From positions 1 to 23,216 of the IMG/VR virus record IMGVR_UViG_3300031703_000056: 23,216 nucleotides of DNA, one strand, 5' to 3'. The notes beneath the pieces were generated by a model, which made no database searches, had not been told where the DNA came from, and saw only the letters and a list, made by a program, of their open reading frames with translations. Each line of letters starts with the position of its first letter. Position 1 is the first letter of the stretch. Of this stretch, positions 7,301 to 16,790 are shown in pieces. The translations under genes and the position numbers were made by a program. The stretch is from a virus.

Positions 7301-7322
7301 TTTTAATTTAGGGGAAATATAA

Positions 7323-8549
7323 TTAGAAATCTAATTTTACTTTTATTAATACTTCCTTATCGTATGATTTTGGAATTGGTTGTGATGTTTTAGCCACCGC
7401 AATCGTTTCGTTTGAATCATTCATCAATCCAACAGTTGTAATAAATGTCTTAGGGTCTTTTTCAAATGTTGATTCTGCGAATTTGTTATCTGAACCAGTT
7501 ACATAAGTAGGATTGTTAGAGAAGTTAAATTCTCTATTTGTTGCTCTTATAAAGTAATGTGATGTAGAAACATTTTCTGTTCTTCTTGCTTGGAAATCAC
7601 CACCACCTTTAATTGCGTTTTGTAGAAGATAATGATTTTGTCCTTCATATGCAGTTCCTGCATAAATAGTTGCACCTAAGTTAGAACCACTATCAATAGA
7701 TGTTCCAATTAATTGGTGAATTGCAGTTGGGTTAAGTACAATAAATCCTTGGTCTGGATAGAATGAACCAAATCCTCTACCATTAGCATCTTTTAATGTA
7801 CTTACTGTAGCTTCATTTTCAGTTCCTAAGTTTAATGAACCACTTGCAACATTAAATACTCTACCAGCTTTTCCAACTGTATCTGAGAATTTCTTACCAC
7901 TATCATCAATAAATGTATGTGTTCCAGTAGAACCACTTAAAACCATTGACCAGTTTCCTGCATCCATTTTCTCTTTGTAACGAGCACGAGCTACATTGAT
8001 TACATAGATGTCATCTGAATCATGAGTTCCAGCTGCGGATGATGAATAGAATGTAAATTTATCATCATTCGGTTCTAACAATATTGATTTGTATTGTGCA
8101 TAGGTTGCTTTACTTGCTAATGTTGATGAATCTGAAGTTGTTAAATCAACTGAACCACTTGCGTATTTGTGTCCATATGCAGCTGCATATTGTACAACGG
8201 CTGAAGTATCAGTTGATGGATTCTTATCATATACATTAACATAGTAGTTTCTACTAGCTGCTGTTTGTGTAGATGAAGTAAAGAAAGTACTCATACTTCC
8301 AGTATCACCACTCCAAAGACCAGTTGTTACAACTTCTATCTTTCCATTTACTTGGTCAAATTCACCAAACCTTTTATAGATACCATTAGAAAGTGAACCT
8401 CCGGTTGCACCTAATTTATCTCCACCTGTAAGGTATTGGTTAATTATTGTCGTTATTTGTTCGGATGTTAAATTACCTTGGTTGGCATCTAAATAGTTTG
8501 CCAACTCTTGTGATAAATTTACTCCCGCTTGTCCTTTTATTTGTGCCAT
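7323..8549 (-). CDS. Probable virion structural protein (408 residues)
   Basis: A 408-residue Ser/Thr/Gly-rich protein with no signal peptide or membrane segment. It contains Y-D-K-N-P-S-T-D-T-S-A (108-118), Y-V-I-N-V-A-R-A-R-Y-K-E near the middle and G-N-W-S-M-V-L-S-G just after. I recognise this pattern from conserved structural proteins of uncultured marine phages, but I cannot name a subunit. The last 75 or so residues form the module shared with the product of the next gene downstream. GGAG six bases before the ATG is the clearest Shine-Dalgarno site of the region. The gene follows the 209-residue gene by 20 bases and ends at the strong terminator, so it is the last gene of its transcript. 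It may be a baseplate or tail-fibre-network protein. Confidence 0.72.
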   Translation of the reverse strand: MAQIKGQAGVNLSQELANYLDANQGNLTSEQITTIINQYLTGGDKLGATGGSLSNGIYKRFGEFDQVNGKIEVVTTGLWSGDTGSMSTFFTSSTQTAASRNYYVNVYDKNPSTDTSAVVQYAAAYGHKYASGSVDLTTSDSSTLASKATYAQYKSILLEPNDDKFTFYSSSAAGTHDSDDIYVINVARARYKEKMDAGNWSMVLSGSTGTHTFIDDSGKKFSDTVGKAGRVFNVASGSLNLGTENEATVSTLKDANGRGFGSFYPDQGFIVLNPTAIHQLIGTSIDSGSNLGATIYAGTAYEGQNHYLLQNAIKGGGDFQARRTENVSTSHYFIRATNREFNFSNNPTYVTGSDNKFAESTFEKDPKTFITTVGLMNDSNETIAVAKTSQPIPKSYDKEVLIKVKLDF

Positions 8550-8569
8550 TTTATTTTATTCTCCGTTTA

Positions 8570-9199
8570 TTAACTTGGTTGTATATAATTGATTGTTACT
8601 GGTATAGATGATGATCCTCCAGTTTCATTACCATATACAGTTATAGTTGTTTTGATATTTTTTGTAATATTTGGGTTAGGTATAAATGTAAAAGTTAAAC
8701 CTGTTTCAATCGCCGCTGTTGCAGTTATCTCATCACCTAAGAAAGCTGGTGTTGAACTTGCTCCTGCTGCTAAACCTGTACCTACAATAGAACCTGCGTT
8801 CTTGTTTGATAGTATCATGGTATAACCAGATTGTCCATTACCAGTTGGTGAAGTTGTTGGGGAAAGTTCAACTTGACCAGAGTTTTGGTTTACTGAGATT
8901 GATGGTACACCAAATTCTACTTTTGGAATCTTAGTTGTTCCTTTTGGTAGTGTTACCAATTTATATCTTAATACTTGTGTTTCGTCTGGAGAAGCTTCCG
9001 TAATTGGAATTGCTTTGATTGCAGCATCATAAAATGCACTACCTTTTGGATGTGCTGGTTCGTATAATGTGTAATCTACCTCATCATCACCCAATGCAAA
9101 CTTGGAGATGTTGAGACCTTCACCTGATGCTAGTTTTTCTCTACCCTTTTTGGTTAAGATTGCATCGACTGTTATTTCTGCGTTATTTAAATAAGCCAT
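8570..9199 (-). CDS. Probable tail/baseplate-associated structural protein
   Basis: A 209-residue protein. The first 75 residues include I-T-V-D-A-I-L-T-K-K-G-R (9-20), then F-A-L-G-D-D-E-V-D-Y (34-43) and a P-I-T-E-A strand. This arrangement (a KKGRE helix followed by an ALGDDE loop) is a recurring N-terminal domain of phage virion proteins. The C-terminal part, from about residue 95, is Gly/Ser/Thr-rich and looks like an Ig-like or jelly-roll beta domain ending in a strand-rich tail (I-P-V-T-I-N-Y). An exact TATATTTATA element lies 28 bases upstream, and AAAGGG lies 11 bases before the ATG. It would be the first gene of a two-gene transcript with the 408-residue gene. The subunit identity is not known. 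Confidence 0.68.
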   Translation of the reverse strand: MAYLNNAEITVDAILTKKGREKLASGEGLNISKFALGDDEVDYTLYEPAHPKGSAFYDAAIKAIPITEASPDETQVLRYKLVTLPKGTTKIPKVEFGVPSISVNQNSGQVELSPTTSPTGNGQSGYTMILSNKNAGSIVGTGLAAGASSTPAFLGDEITATAAIETGLTFTFIPNPNITKNIKTTITVYGNETGGSSSIPVTINYIQPS

Positions 9200-9227
9200 A
9201 ATATGTTTTTCCCTTTGTTATTCAATA

Positions 9228-9237
9228 TATAAATATA
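9228..9237 (-). promoter_or_regulatory. Candidate promoter element TATATTTATA
   Basis: An exact copy of the shared 10-mer in the 79-base gap between the giant structural gene and the 209-residue gene, 28 bases upstream of the ATG at 9199. The gap also has a weak 6-bp AT stem (TAACTA/TAGTTA) but no convincing terminator. Confidence 0.5.
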
Positions 9238-9278
9238 ACTATTTTATTTTTTAGTTAATTTCTTTCTGTTATTATTTG

Positions 9279-12200
9279 TTAGTCAACTTCTAATATAGGT
9301 TCACCACTTCCTCTTCCACTATCAGAAACTCGTAAAGTATTCGGATTAGTTGTAAATGTTTGAACAGGAGAACCACCATCTAATGTAGTTAATGATGTTT
9401 GTTTTGAACCAAGTGAAAATGAATTTTCAAGGCCGGTAGTTATATCACCCACATTTCTGTAATGATAAGGAACATAACCATCTAATGGTTCTACCTTAGT
9501 TACATTACCAGCTAAAAGTGAACCACTATCTGCAAAATTTCTAAAGTTTACTCTTTTACGAGTAACTGTTGTTGCAACAAAATGTCTTCCTTTTGAAGAA
9601 TCGTTTGAATCTATATTCTCAGGAACATCTACCGAAAAAGTTTCTGTAATAATATCTACTCTTTTTCTTTCTTTTATAAAATTATTATTTTTATCTAATC
9701 TTGTTATGATACTATGTCCATTTTCTGCATATAAACCGAAACCAGCTACTGTTAGTGATTCAGGATTGTTTCCAACTTGTTCAAAAATATCAGAAGTAAA
9801 TTCACCTTGTGCAGAAGAACTAAATTCAGCATCTATCACAATGGATATACCTCCCATATTAGAACCACTATTTACAGTTATAAATCCAAATTGATTTATA
9901 TCGTTTTCTGCATTTATTGTACTGTTATATGAATTCTTACTACTTACTAAATTTGGTGATATAGAAGATGATATAAATCCACTATAGTCATTCTTTGTAG
10001 AACTTAATACAGTATGTTGTGAAGCGGTTAATATACCTACTTTACCATCATTGGTTGAGTTCACACTAATATCTTCTTGAGTATCTATTGAAGAATCATG
10101 TTGATGTGATGATGCAATTGTAGGTCTTTTTTCTACTTTACTTCTTTCAAGTATATGTGGTTCAATTAATAATCCACTTGATACTTTTGCTCTTGCTGGT
10201 ACTAAAGATTCTAATACATCAAATAATGATTTATCTATATACCTTACTAATTGAATATATTCAGATAAATTTAAATTATATCTATCGAAGTAATAATTTC
10301 TTAATGAAGCTAAATCCTTGTACTCAGATTTAAAATCATCTGATGGGTCACCAATATAATTATCAATATTAAATGAACCAAGAGATTTCATAATATCTAA
10401 ATTGATTTCTTTTATAGGTGAGAAAAATAATCCTAACTTATCACTATCTAATGGTGATTGGTCAAATGATTTTTTAGTAGCCCTACTTCTATATGATAAA
10501 TCTGTTACTTTAGTTTGTGTTTCGAATCTTACTTTATTACCAAAACTTATACCAGTTGATGGAACTTCTGCAGTTACATCTCTATCATATATTTTATATT
10601 GATGTGGGTAATCTGAAATAGATGGTAGATTAGAAGCTGTTGCAAATGTGTCATATGTTCTGTTTACAGATACATTTTTTATAAATGGGTCACCACTACT
10701 ATGTCTGTTTTTTGGATGTTCAAAATCTAATCTAAACATTAAATCTTCAGTAGATGATGAAACATGATTACCATTTATTGCCTCTGGCATTAATGTGTGG
10801 TTATTAATAACTGATTCACTTAATGGAGCAGCCCATAATCTAAACTCATCAATTGAACCTGTTAAAGTAGAACCACCTATTTTTAATTCTTGTCCACTAC
10901 CCCAACCATTAGAACCAGAAGGTACTTTAATAGTAGTTGATATTGTGTTTCTAATTCTACCTTGGAATCCTTCTTTTAAGTAAACATCTATCGTATCATC
11001 AACTCCTACACTACTTCCTGTTGTTCTGTTTACAACTAATTGTGAGTACTCATCGTTAAAGAATGCAACTTTTTCTGTTGAAGATGAAATAAATTCACTT
11101 CCACTTAATATATTGAATGTTAATTTTCCAAGTGAACCAGATTCAGGATAATCTATATCAAGATGCCATCCCGAACCACTAATAATATTTTGGTCTTGTT
11201 TTTGGTCTGTATTTACCCTAACTTCTACTGAATTAGGATATTTTCCATTATGAGATTTCCAAGGAACAATAATAGAAGAAGCTCCACTTATGTTAAGAGA
11301 AGAAGTTCTATCTTCAAATGTAAATGTAGTAGTTGCATCTTTATTTGCATTTTGTGGGCCACCGAACTCCATTATAGTTAGTAAAGAATTTGGAATACCA
11401 TAACAACTTAAAGCTGCAGATATTGCTCTTCGTGTACCTTTATGTTTTTGTAGGTATGGTAAGTTATTAAGTAATCTCCTCCAAACTTCATTCTGTCTAT
11501 CCTTACCACTCATTGTAGATACAGATGTACCATCAGAATGTTTACCGAATGCATATTCCCAAAGTAATTGAGATTGTGCACCCATATCAGCATCCCAACC
11601 AAGGGATTCTAACATATGATAAATAACTTTATCGTTAATTCCGTTTTCGAACTTATGTTCTAATTTTTTATTTTTATTTATACCATCAATATGTGTCCAT
11701 AATATATCGAAGTGTTGACCAATCATATCAAAGAATAAAGTAAATGATTGACCTTCTTGGTCATTTTGAATATGAGATGGTAAGTTACTAACTAATCTTG
11801 ATGTATTGGTTTCATCATATGATTTAGCACTTAAGATGGTTGTATTATACCAAGTAGTTACTGATGAATCGGTAGATGCGGATAATGCCGAACCTCCAGC
11901 ACCAGGCCATGTTATACCACTAAGTGATGAACTCGTATATAATAATTTTTCAAATGCATCAAATCCTTTTTTAGTATCATTGATTTTACTAAGTGTTCTA
12001 TTTGCTTCGTTTCTTACTGCAACTGAACTTGAAGCAGCTCCACTTATTGTACCAGTTCCTCCTCCAAAGTCTATTGAAGAACCAGATACCAATCCATTAT
12101 ATCTAGTTTCGTATGATTGAATTAATTTAACTTTGTAAATAAAGTTTTCAGTTCTTTCTTCTGCAGATGAGTATTTTACAAATGCATCCCAATTAATTGA

Positions 12201-14729
12201 AGGAGTTCCACTTGTTTGGAAAAATGTTCCTGTACCAGTAGTTTCTACTAATGAAGTAGATGCCGTTACATAAGAAATATTTAAATTTTCTAATGAGAAT
12301 TCGGAAGATGATACAAATTGATTAACAACATCAGATGATGATTGAGAACCACTTGATATTAAATCATCTAATATTTGATATCCAATTACATCATTAACTT
12401 CTAATGCGAAGTTTGGAGTAAGTGGAGTACAGTTCTTAGAAATATCATCTATAATTGTTATCTGGTCAATTAAAGGTACTGCCTGTAATTTAGATAACCA
12501 AATTCTATCATTTGGATTAATATTTTGAGGAAGAGGTTCGTATAATTTTAATATTAGTGATTTTTCTTCGTTTACCTTTACTCTTGTATTGTTTGTTAAA
12601 TCATCTTCAAATGTAGATAATGTTTCTGTATCAATTCCCCATGTTGCAACTAATTTATTAACACCCTCACCTAAATGTAAGTAATGTGTTAAGAAAGGAG
12701 ATATTGAATCTTGGAATACAGATTTATCAAAGTTTTCTATGAATGCTTTTTTAATATCAGATATAACTTGACCTCTTCTAAGAGTTAAATCACCAGCATC
12801 AAATGAAATACTTATTTGTTCTGTTTTACCTGCAGTTACTGCATCCCCTTCTGAGTTATATGGTATTAATAATAAATCAAATTGTATTACTCCATTAACT
12901 TCTGTTGGTTTGATATTTGCAGATGATAGTTTTTTTAATACATCACCAACATTAAATGAAGTAAGGCCTGCACCAGGAATTTTTCCTAATGATGTACTTG
13001 ATGTTACCTTTCCTGCATAAACTTGAACATAGTTTGTGTTTATAGATTGCCAACTAATATCAAATGGTACATTGTATCCTTTGAAGTCTGCACCAACAAT
13101 GTTTTGTGGGTAATTTATATTTGTAATATCAGGACCAGGAATAAAAGCTTTACTTTCAACCGTTACTGATATCTTTTCTATCGAACTACTTCCAGCAGCC
13201 TTTGAAATTCCTTGTAAGTAAATTATATAGTTTCCTACTCCATTGGAAAAATCTGATTTACTTAAAACTAAACTACCATTTAAATCTATTTTTCTTTTTG
13301 TTTTACCAAGAGTATAAATTACTTCTTCTGAATTTACACTACTATATGGTATCTTAATAGAAGATGGATTAGATATGTTAAGTTTAAAATTTTTAATAGA
13401 TGCCTTTACACTTGGAGCAAGTGGTGAAGCTTCACGAGGCATTTTACTAGCATTAACTATAATGTTTGTTTGACCTGATGATAAATCAAGGTCAAATCCT
13501 CCTGAAGTTATTTTTTTATTACTTCTCTGGTCTGGTGTATTGTATTCGTATGTTACTGTATGTGTAAAATCTGAAATACCAACTGATGTAAATGATATAC
13601 TTGATTTTTCTCCATTAACTGTTGGAGTGTATGTTAAATCAATATCATCCTCATCTAAAAGATATCCACTTTTTCCCCATGATGTTTCGTACTTAATAAT
13701 ATCATCAGATGATACAAAACTTTCTACATTAAGTTTTATTGGAACATCAGGTGCAGGGTCTTCTACAATTTTAACAGATTCTAAATTAAATTTTAAATTA
13801 ACAAATTGAGATTTATTTATAGTCTCTGTTATATTATTTATTTGATTTGGAACATCAACAAATTCCCCATTCTTTTCTAATTTAAATTCATAGTAAGAAT
13901 ATTGAATTGTACTAACTGGTCTTGGTTTTCTAGGGCCCTTTCGTCTTACAGGTGTAGTATATCCTAGATTTGCTGCAGCGAATCCACCTGTACCTCTTCC
14001 TAAATTATCGTTAAATTCAATACCACCATATCCTCTATCTTCAATTCCAAAATTACTAATTAAACCATTTCCTCTAATTGGTATTCTATCTTCAATAACA
14101 ACATCATCAAAATCTATAAAATCATCATCTGCTATTACTAAAGGTGTTACTGTTTTAGTAAGAACTTTTTCTACAGCATATAATTTATATTCTTCATTTG
14201 ATACAAATCCATCCTTAACTACTTTGAATATTTGTGGTTGTAGTAATTCTTTTCCTGTAAATTGGTAAACCTTTGTTGGTTGGTTTAAAGTATCTTTTCC
14301 ATTTAAAATAATACTTCCCCCATTTGTTGAAGTAACTGAAACTGATATGCTTCTACTTTCTGATAAAGGTTTTGAAGGTGGTGTTGGGTATCTACAAGTA
14401 GATTGTTTATTTATGGTTGCTAATGGATTGTAATTTATAGCCGTTCTATCAGTACAACCACTAACTACTCGTATTGGTGGTTTTGGTCTTGGTATTGGTT
14501 CTGATAGTTCTTTTATAGGAATAATATCTCCAGCTTCATCAATAAATCCTTGATCGGAAACTCTTTCTCCAGATTTTGTTGTTGTAACAGGACTTATCGC
14601 CCCTCCTGCTGCAATTATTGCATTATCAGAATATCCTCCTCCACTAAGAATGGGTGCGCCAAATGATTCAACTACTTCATCACTAAAGTTTGCATCACTT
14701 GGTAATCCTCTTGTTAATCCTCTTGCCAT
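9279..14729 (-). CDS. Giant tail/baseplate protein with KGT (tail protein I-like) and LamG-like domains
   Basis: An 1816-residue protein, by far the largest gene here. The N-terminal 120 residues are Gly/Pro-rich and hold one cysteine repeat, G-C-T-D-R-T-A-I-N-Y-N-P (91-102), closing at C112. Residues of about 120-650 look like successive Ig-like beta domains. Near 1080-1100, W-R-R-L-L-N-N-L-P followed by K-H-K-G-T-R-R-A-I resembles the conserved helical segment of P2 tail protein I-type baseplate proteins. Residues of about 1140-1310 look like a LamG/concanavalin-type lectin domain, ending with G-S-I-D-E-F-R-L-W near 1288. Lower-complexity Ser/Asn-rich sequence follows to the C-terminus. It probably links the baseplate to a glycan-binding or fibre function. 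There is no Shine-Dalgarno site at the ATG, but no later Met is a sensible start. Confidence 0.75.
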   Translation of the reverse strand: MARGLTRGLPSDANFSDEVVESFGAPILSGGGYSDNAIIAAGGAISPVTTTKSGERVSDQGFIDEAGDIIPIKELSEPIPRPKPPIRVVSGCTDRTAINYNPLATINKQSTCRYPTPPSKPLSESRSISVSVTSTNGGSIILNGKDTLNQPTKVYQFTGKELLQPQIFKVVKDGFVSNEEYKLYAVEKVLTKTVTPLVIADDDFIDFDDVVIEDRIPIRGNGLISNFGIEDRGYGGIEFNDNLGRGTGGFAAANLGYTTPVRRKGPRKPRPVSTIQYSYYEFKLEKNGEFVDVPNQINNITETINKSQFVNLKFNLESVKIVEDPAPDVPIKLNVESFVSSDDIIKYETSWGKSGYLLDEDDIDLTYTPTVNGEKSSISFTSVGISDFTHTVTYEYNTPDQRSNKKITSGGFDLDLSSGQTNIIVNASKMPREASPLAPSVKASIKNFKLNISNPSSIKIPYSSVNSEEVIYTLGKTKRKIDLNGSLVLSKSDFSNGVGNYIIYLQGISKAAGSSSIEKISVTVESKAFIPGPDITNINYPQNIVGADFKGYNVPFDISWQSINTNYVQVYAGKVTSSTSLGKIPGAGLTSFNVGDVLKKLSSANIKPTEVNGVIQFDLLLIPYNSEGDAVTAGKTEQISISFDAGDLTLRRGQVISDIKKAFIENFDKSVFQDSISPFLTHYLHLGEGVNKLVATWGIDTETLSTFEDDLTNNTRVKVNEEKSLILKLYEPLPQNINPNDRIWLSKLQAVPLIDQITIIDDISKNCTPLTPNFALEVNDVIGYQILDDLISSGSQSSSDVVNQFVSSSEFSLENLNISYVTASTSLVETTGTGTFFQTSGTPSINWDAFVKYSSAEERTENFIYKVKLIQSYETRYNGLVSGSSIDFGGGTGTISGAASSSVAVRNEANRTLSKINDTKKGFDAFEKLLYTSSSLSGITWPGAGGSALSASTDSSVTTWYNTTILSAKSYDETNTSRLVSNLPSHIQNDQEGQSFTLFFDMIGQHFDILWTHIDGINKNKKLEHKFENGINDKVIYHMLESLGWDADMGAQSQLLWEYAFGKHSDGTSVSTMSGKDRQNEVWRRLLNNLPYLQKHKGTRRAISAALSCYGIPNSLLTIMEFGGPQNANKDATTTFTFEDRTSSLNISGASSIIVPWKSHNGKYPNSVEVRVNTDQKQDQNIISGSGWHLDIDYPESGSLGKLTFNILSGSEFISSSTEKVAFFNDEYSQLVVNRTTGSSVGVDDTIDVYLKEGFQGRIRNTISTTIKVPSGSNGWGSGQELKIGGSTLTGSIDEFRLWAAPLSESVINNHTLMPEAINGNHVSSSTEDLMFRLDFEHPKNRHSSGDPFIKNVSVNRTYDTFATASNLPSISDYPHQYKIYDRDVTAEVPSTGISFGNKVRFETQTKVTDLSYRSRATKKSFDQSPLDSDKLGLFFSPIKEINLDIMKSLGSFNIDNYIGDPSDDFKSEYKDLASLRNYYFDRYNLNLSEYIQLVRYIDKSLFDVLESLVPARAKVSSGLLIEPHILERSKVEKRPTIASSHQHDSSIDTQEDISVNSTNDGKVGILTASQHTVLSSTKNDYSGFISSSISPNLVSSKNSYNSTINAENDINQFGFITVNSGSNMGGISIVIDAEFSSSAQGEFTSDIFEQVGNNPESLTVAGFGLYAENGHSIITRLDKNNNFIKERKRVDIITETFSVDVPENIDSNDSSKGRHFVATTVTRKRVNFRNFADSGSLLAGNVTKVEPLDGYVPYHYRNVGDITTGLENSFSLGSKQTSLTTLDGGSPVQTFTTNPNTLRVSDSGRGSGEPILEVD

Positions 14730-14732
14730 ATC

Positions 14733-14742
14733 TATAAATATC
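14733..14742 (-). promoter_or_regulatory. Weak copy of the promoter-like element (GATATTTATA)
   Basis: One mismatch from the shared 10-mer, in a 27-base gap, but only three bases before the ATG of the giant gene. A -10 element so close would give an essentially leaderless transcript. Chance in AT-rich sequence is equally likely. Confidence 0.2.
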
Positions 14743-14756
14743 TATACAATATATTC

Positions 14757-16784
14757 CTATAACTCTCTTGGTGTCTTTGGTCTTCTTAATACTACATCTC
14801 CTCCGCCGATTCCTCCAGTCAAACTAATAGCTGTATTTTTAACTACATCAACATAATCTGCTACTTTTCCTTCTTCTATTAAGATGGCACTATAATTATC
14901 ATTTCCTAATGGTTGTGAGACTCCTCCATATGAACCTCCTCCTCTAATAATTGGAATTTGTTTTGGTCTTGGTTTTGGTGGTGGTGGAGATGGTTTAACT
15001 CTAATAGGAGATTTAGTATCTGGTGGCATCACACTTACACAAGATCCCATATCTGTTACTATCACACCAGCCTGTTTTGATACTGTACCTGCTTGTGCAC
15101 AAATTGTTGTTGTATCACCAGGAAGTAATTGACTTGTTGTTTTTGTATTTCCAATAGCATCTTTATATGTTACTGATAGTGGTATTGGAGCTACTTCATT
15201 ATAAAATGGATTAGGAGCTCTCATTCCTATTCCATAATTATTATTATATGTGTCAGAACCAAATTGATTTTGGCCGTAATATTCTGCAATTGCCTTGTAA
15301 TCAGGAGCTGGGTTTACTGTTTGTGGTTTAACATTATTGTTTTTAATATTATACATCTTAGTCGATACCACATTTACAGGTTTAGGAGTTTCTCTTACAT
15401 CTCCTTTAAATTTAAATTGACCCTTATCGTGAGTAATAGTAAATGAATCAAATTCTTTACCTATAATACTCTTGTTAGTTTTTTGTTCTTTATATTTAAT
15501 GTTTGCAGTTGCAGACCAAACATAATAGTTTTTAGTGACAGTTTCTATAACGACTATTTTATCTTTTACAATAATCTCGTATTTACAAGTTCCATTATCA
15601 ACAGTTGCATTTGGATTGTAATTAAGTGCGGTTATATCTGTACATCCTTTGATTGTCGGTTCTTCTTTTTCTTCTTCCTTTTCAACCTCTATCTCTTCAA
15701 CTACTTTTGGATATGTACAACTACCATCATTATCCTGTGCCATTGGATTATAATTTTCAGCCTTAGGGTCTGTACAACCTCTTACTCTTGCATTTACTTT
15801 ATCAGGAACAGTTGAATTATATATTGAACTTGAAGTAGTTGATTTTAAAATTTGTTTAACTTTATCAAATGTAATTTGTTCTTCTTTACTTAATATATTA
15901 TCTACTTGTACATCTCTTTTTGGTAAATAAAAATCAATACAATTTATTAAAGATTGTTGAGCATCTCTTTCTAATTGTTCTATTGATAATTCAATACAAT
16001 CCTCGTCATCACTAAGTGGTTTACCAAAATTAATATCATTTATTTGCCAGTTTCTACGCTGAGAATAATATTCCATTGATTTTACAAACTTTGTTTTGAT
16101 TCTATTTAATAAGATTTCAAAACTTTCTATTTGGAATTCTTCTTTTATTAAGTTGATATAATCAATTCCATCTTGTTCTTTTCCTTTACAAAATAAAAAG
16201 TATTGAAGTATTTTTTCTAATTCTAATTTATCTATAAAAACATTAACATAATAAATTACATCATCTCTGAAGTTTTTCTTATCAAGAAATAAAGATAATC
16301 TTTTTTCTAAATCTTTATTTTCTCCCTTTGCTCTATTTGGTAGAATTCTAATTTCAGTTCGTGAAGGTGAAATTTCATGTATCCACATATCATCTCCTTC
16401 TTTTGCATCAGAACCAACTCTTCGATTTAAAAGAGTAACTTGTGTTTTAAATATTCCATTTGAATATCCAGCTTCTCTAATTAATTTTTCAATATCTACT
16501 ATAAATTCAGGAGTACCATCTTTCTTTTTGGTAAATTGATTATCAGATATTATAAAATACTCTTCAATGTTTGCATCATTAATATGAATATATCTTACTA
16601 ATTTTTCATCTTCACCTTGTGGTAGTTGATTTTCACTCGAATCAAATAATATAAATTCGATCATATCAGAACAACCTAACCCAAAGTTAGATTTAGATAT
16701 TTCTTTTTCAAATACCTTTCTATCATCAGAGTCAACCTTGTACCCTTTTCTATCGATTATATCTTTAAATCCTTTTATTGCCAT
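14757..16784 (-). CDS. Probable virion structural protein with two GCTD-NYNP cysteine repeats
   Basis: A 675-residue protein in three parts. The N-terminal part (to about residue 160) ends in W-I-H-E-I-S-P-S-R-T-E-I-R, a motif I associate with structural proteins of marine phages, and is followed by a helical region to about 330. The central part carries two cysteine repeats, G-C-T-D-P-K-A-E-N-Y-N-P (336-347) and G-C-T-D-I-T-A-L-N-Y-N-P (380-391), each closing with [SC/TC]-x-Y. They are joined by a run of Glu and Lys (about 360-372). The last part is beta-rich, then Pro-rich (P-P-P-P-K-P-R-P-K), then Gly-rich. The protein downstream carries the same repeat in its own Pro/Gly-rich N-terminus, so the two probably touch in the tail. 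The weak start context GGAAACTAAAATATT-ATG fits a poor Shine-Dalgarno phage. The role in the virion is inferred from position. Confidence 0.7.
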   Translation of the reverse strand: MAIKGFKDIIDRKGYKVDSDDRKVFEKEISKSNFGLGCSDMIEFILFDSSENQLPQGEDEKLVRYIHINDANIEEYFIISDNQFTKKKDGTPEFIVDIEKLIREAGYSNGIFKTQVTLLNRRVGSDAKEGDDMWIHEISPSRTEIRILPNRAKGENKDLEKRLSLFLDKKNFRDDVIYYVNVFIDKLELEKILQYFLFCKGKEQDGIDYINLIKEEFQIESFEILLNRIKTKFVKSMEYYSQRRNWQINDINFGKPLSDDEDCIELSIEQLERDAQQSLINCIDFYLPKRDVQVDNILSKEEQITFDKVKQILKSTTSSSIYNSTVPDKVNARVRGCTDPKAENYNPMAQDNDGSCTYPKVVEEIEVEKEEEKEEPTIKGCTDITALNYNPNATVDNGTCKYEIIVKDKIVVIETVTKNYYVWSATANIKYKEQKTNKSIIGKEFDSFTITHDKGQFKFKGDVRETPKPVNVVSTKMYNIKNNNVKPQTVNPAPDYKAIAEYYGQNQFGSDTYNNNYGIGMRAPNPFYNEVAPIPLSVTYKDAIGNTKTTSQLLPGDTTTICAQAGTVSKQAGVIVTDMGSCVSVMPPDTKSPIRVKPSPPPPKPRPKQIPIIRGGGSYGGVSQPLGNDNYSAILIEEGKVADYVDVVKNTAISLTGGIGGGDVVLRRPKTPREL

Positions 16785-16790
16785 AATATT

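Noticed and set aside
9200-9278. AT-rich stem TAACTA/TAGTTA as a terminator after the giant gene
   Set aside because: Only six A-T-rich pairs with a ten-base loop and no clean T-run after it.
11806-12120. Plus-strand frame of 104 codons, and similar ones at 17680-18027, 15483-15815 and 21990-22295
   Set aside because: All are antisense to convincing minus-strand genes and have shadow-like composition with no recognisable motif.
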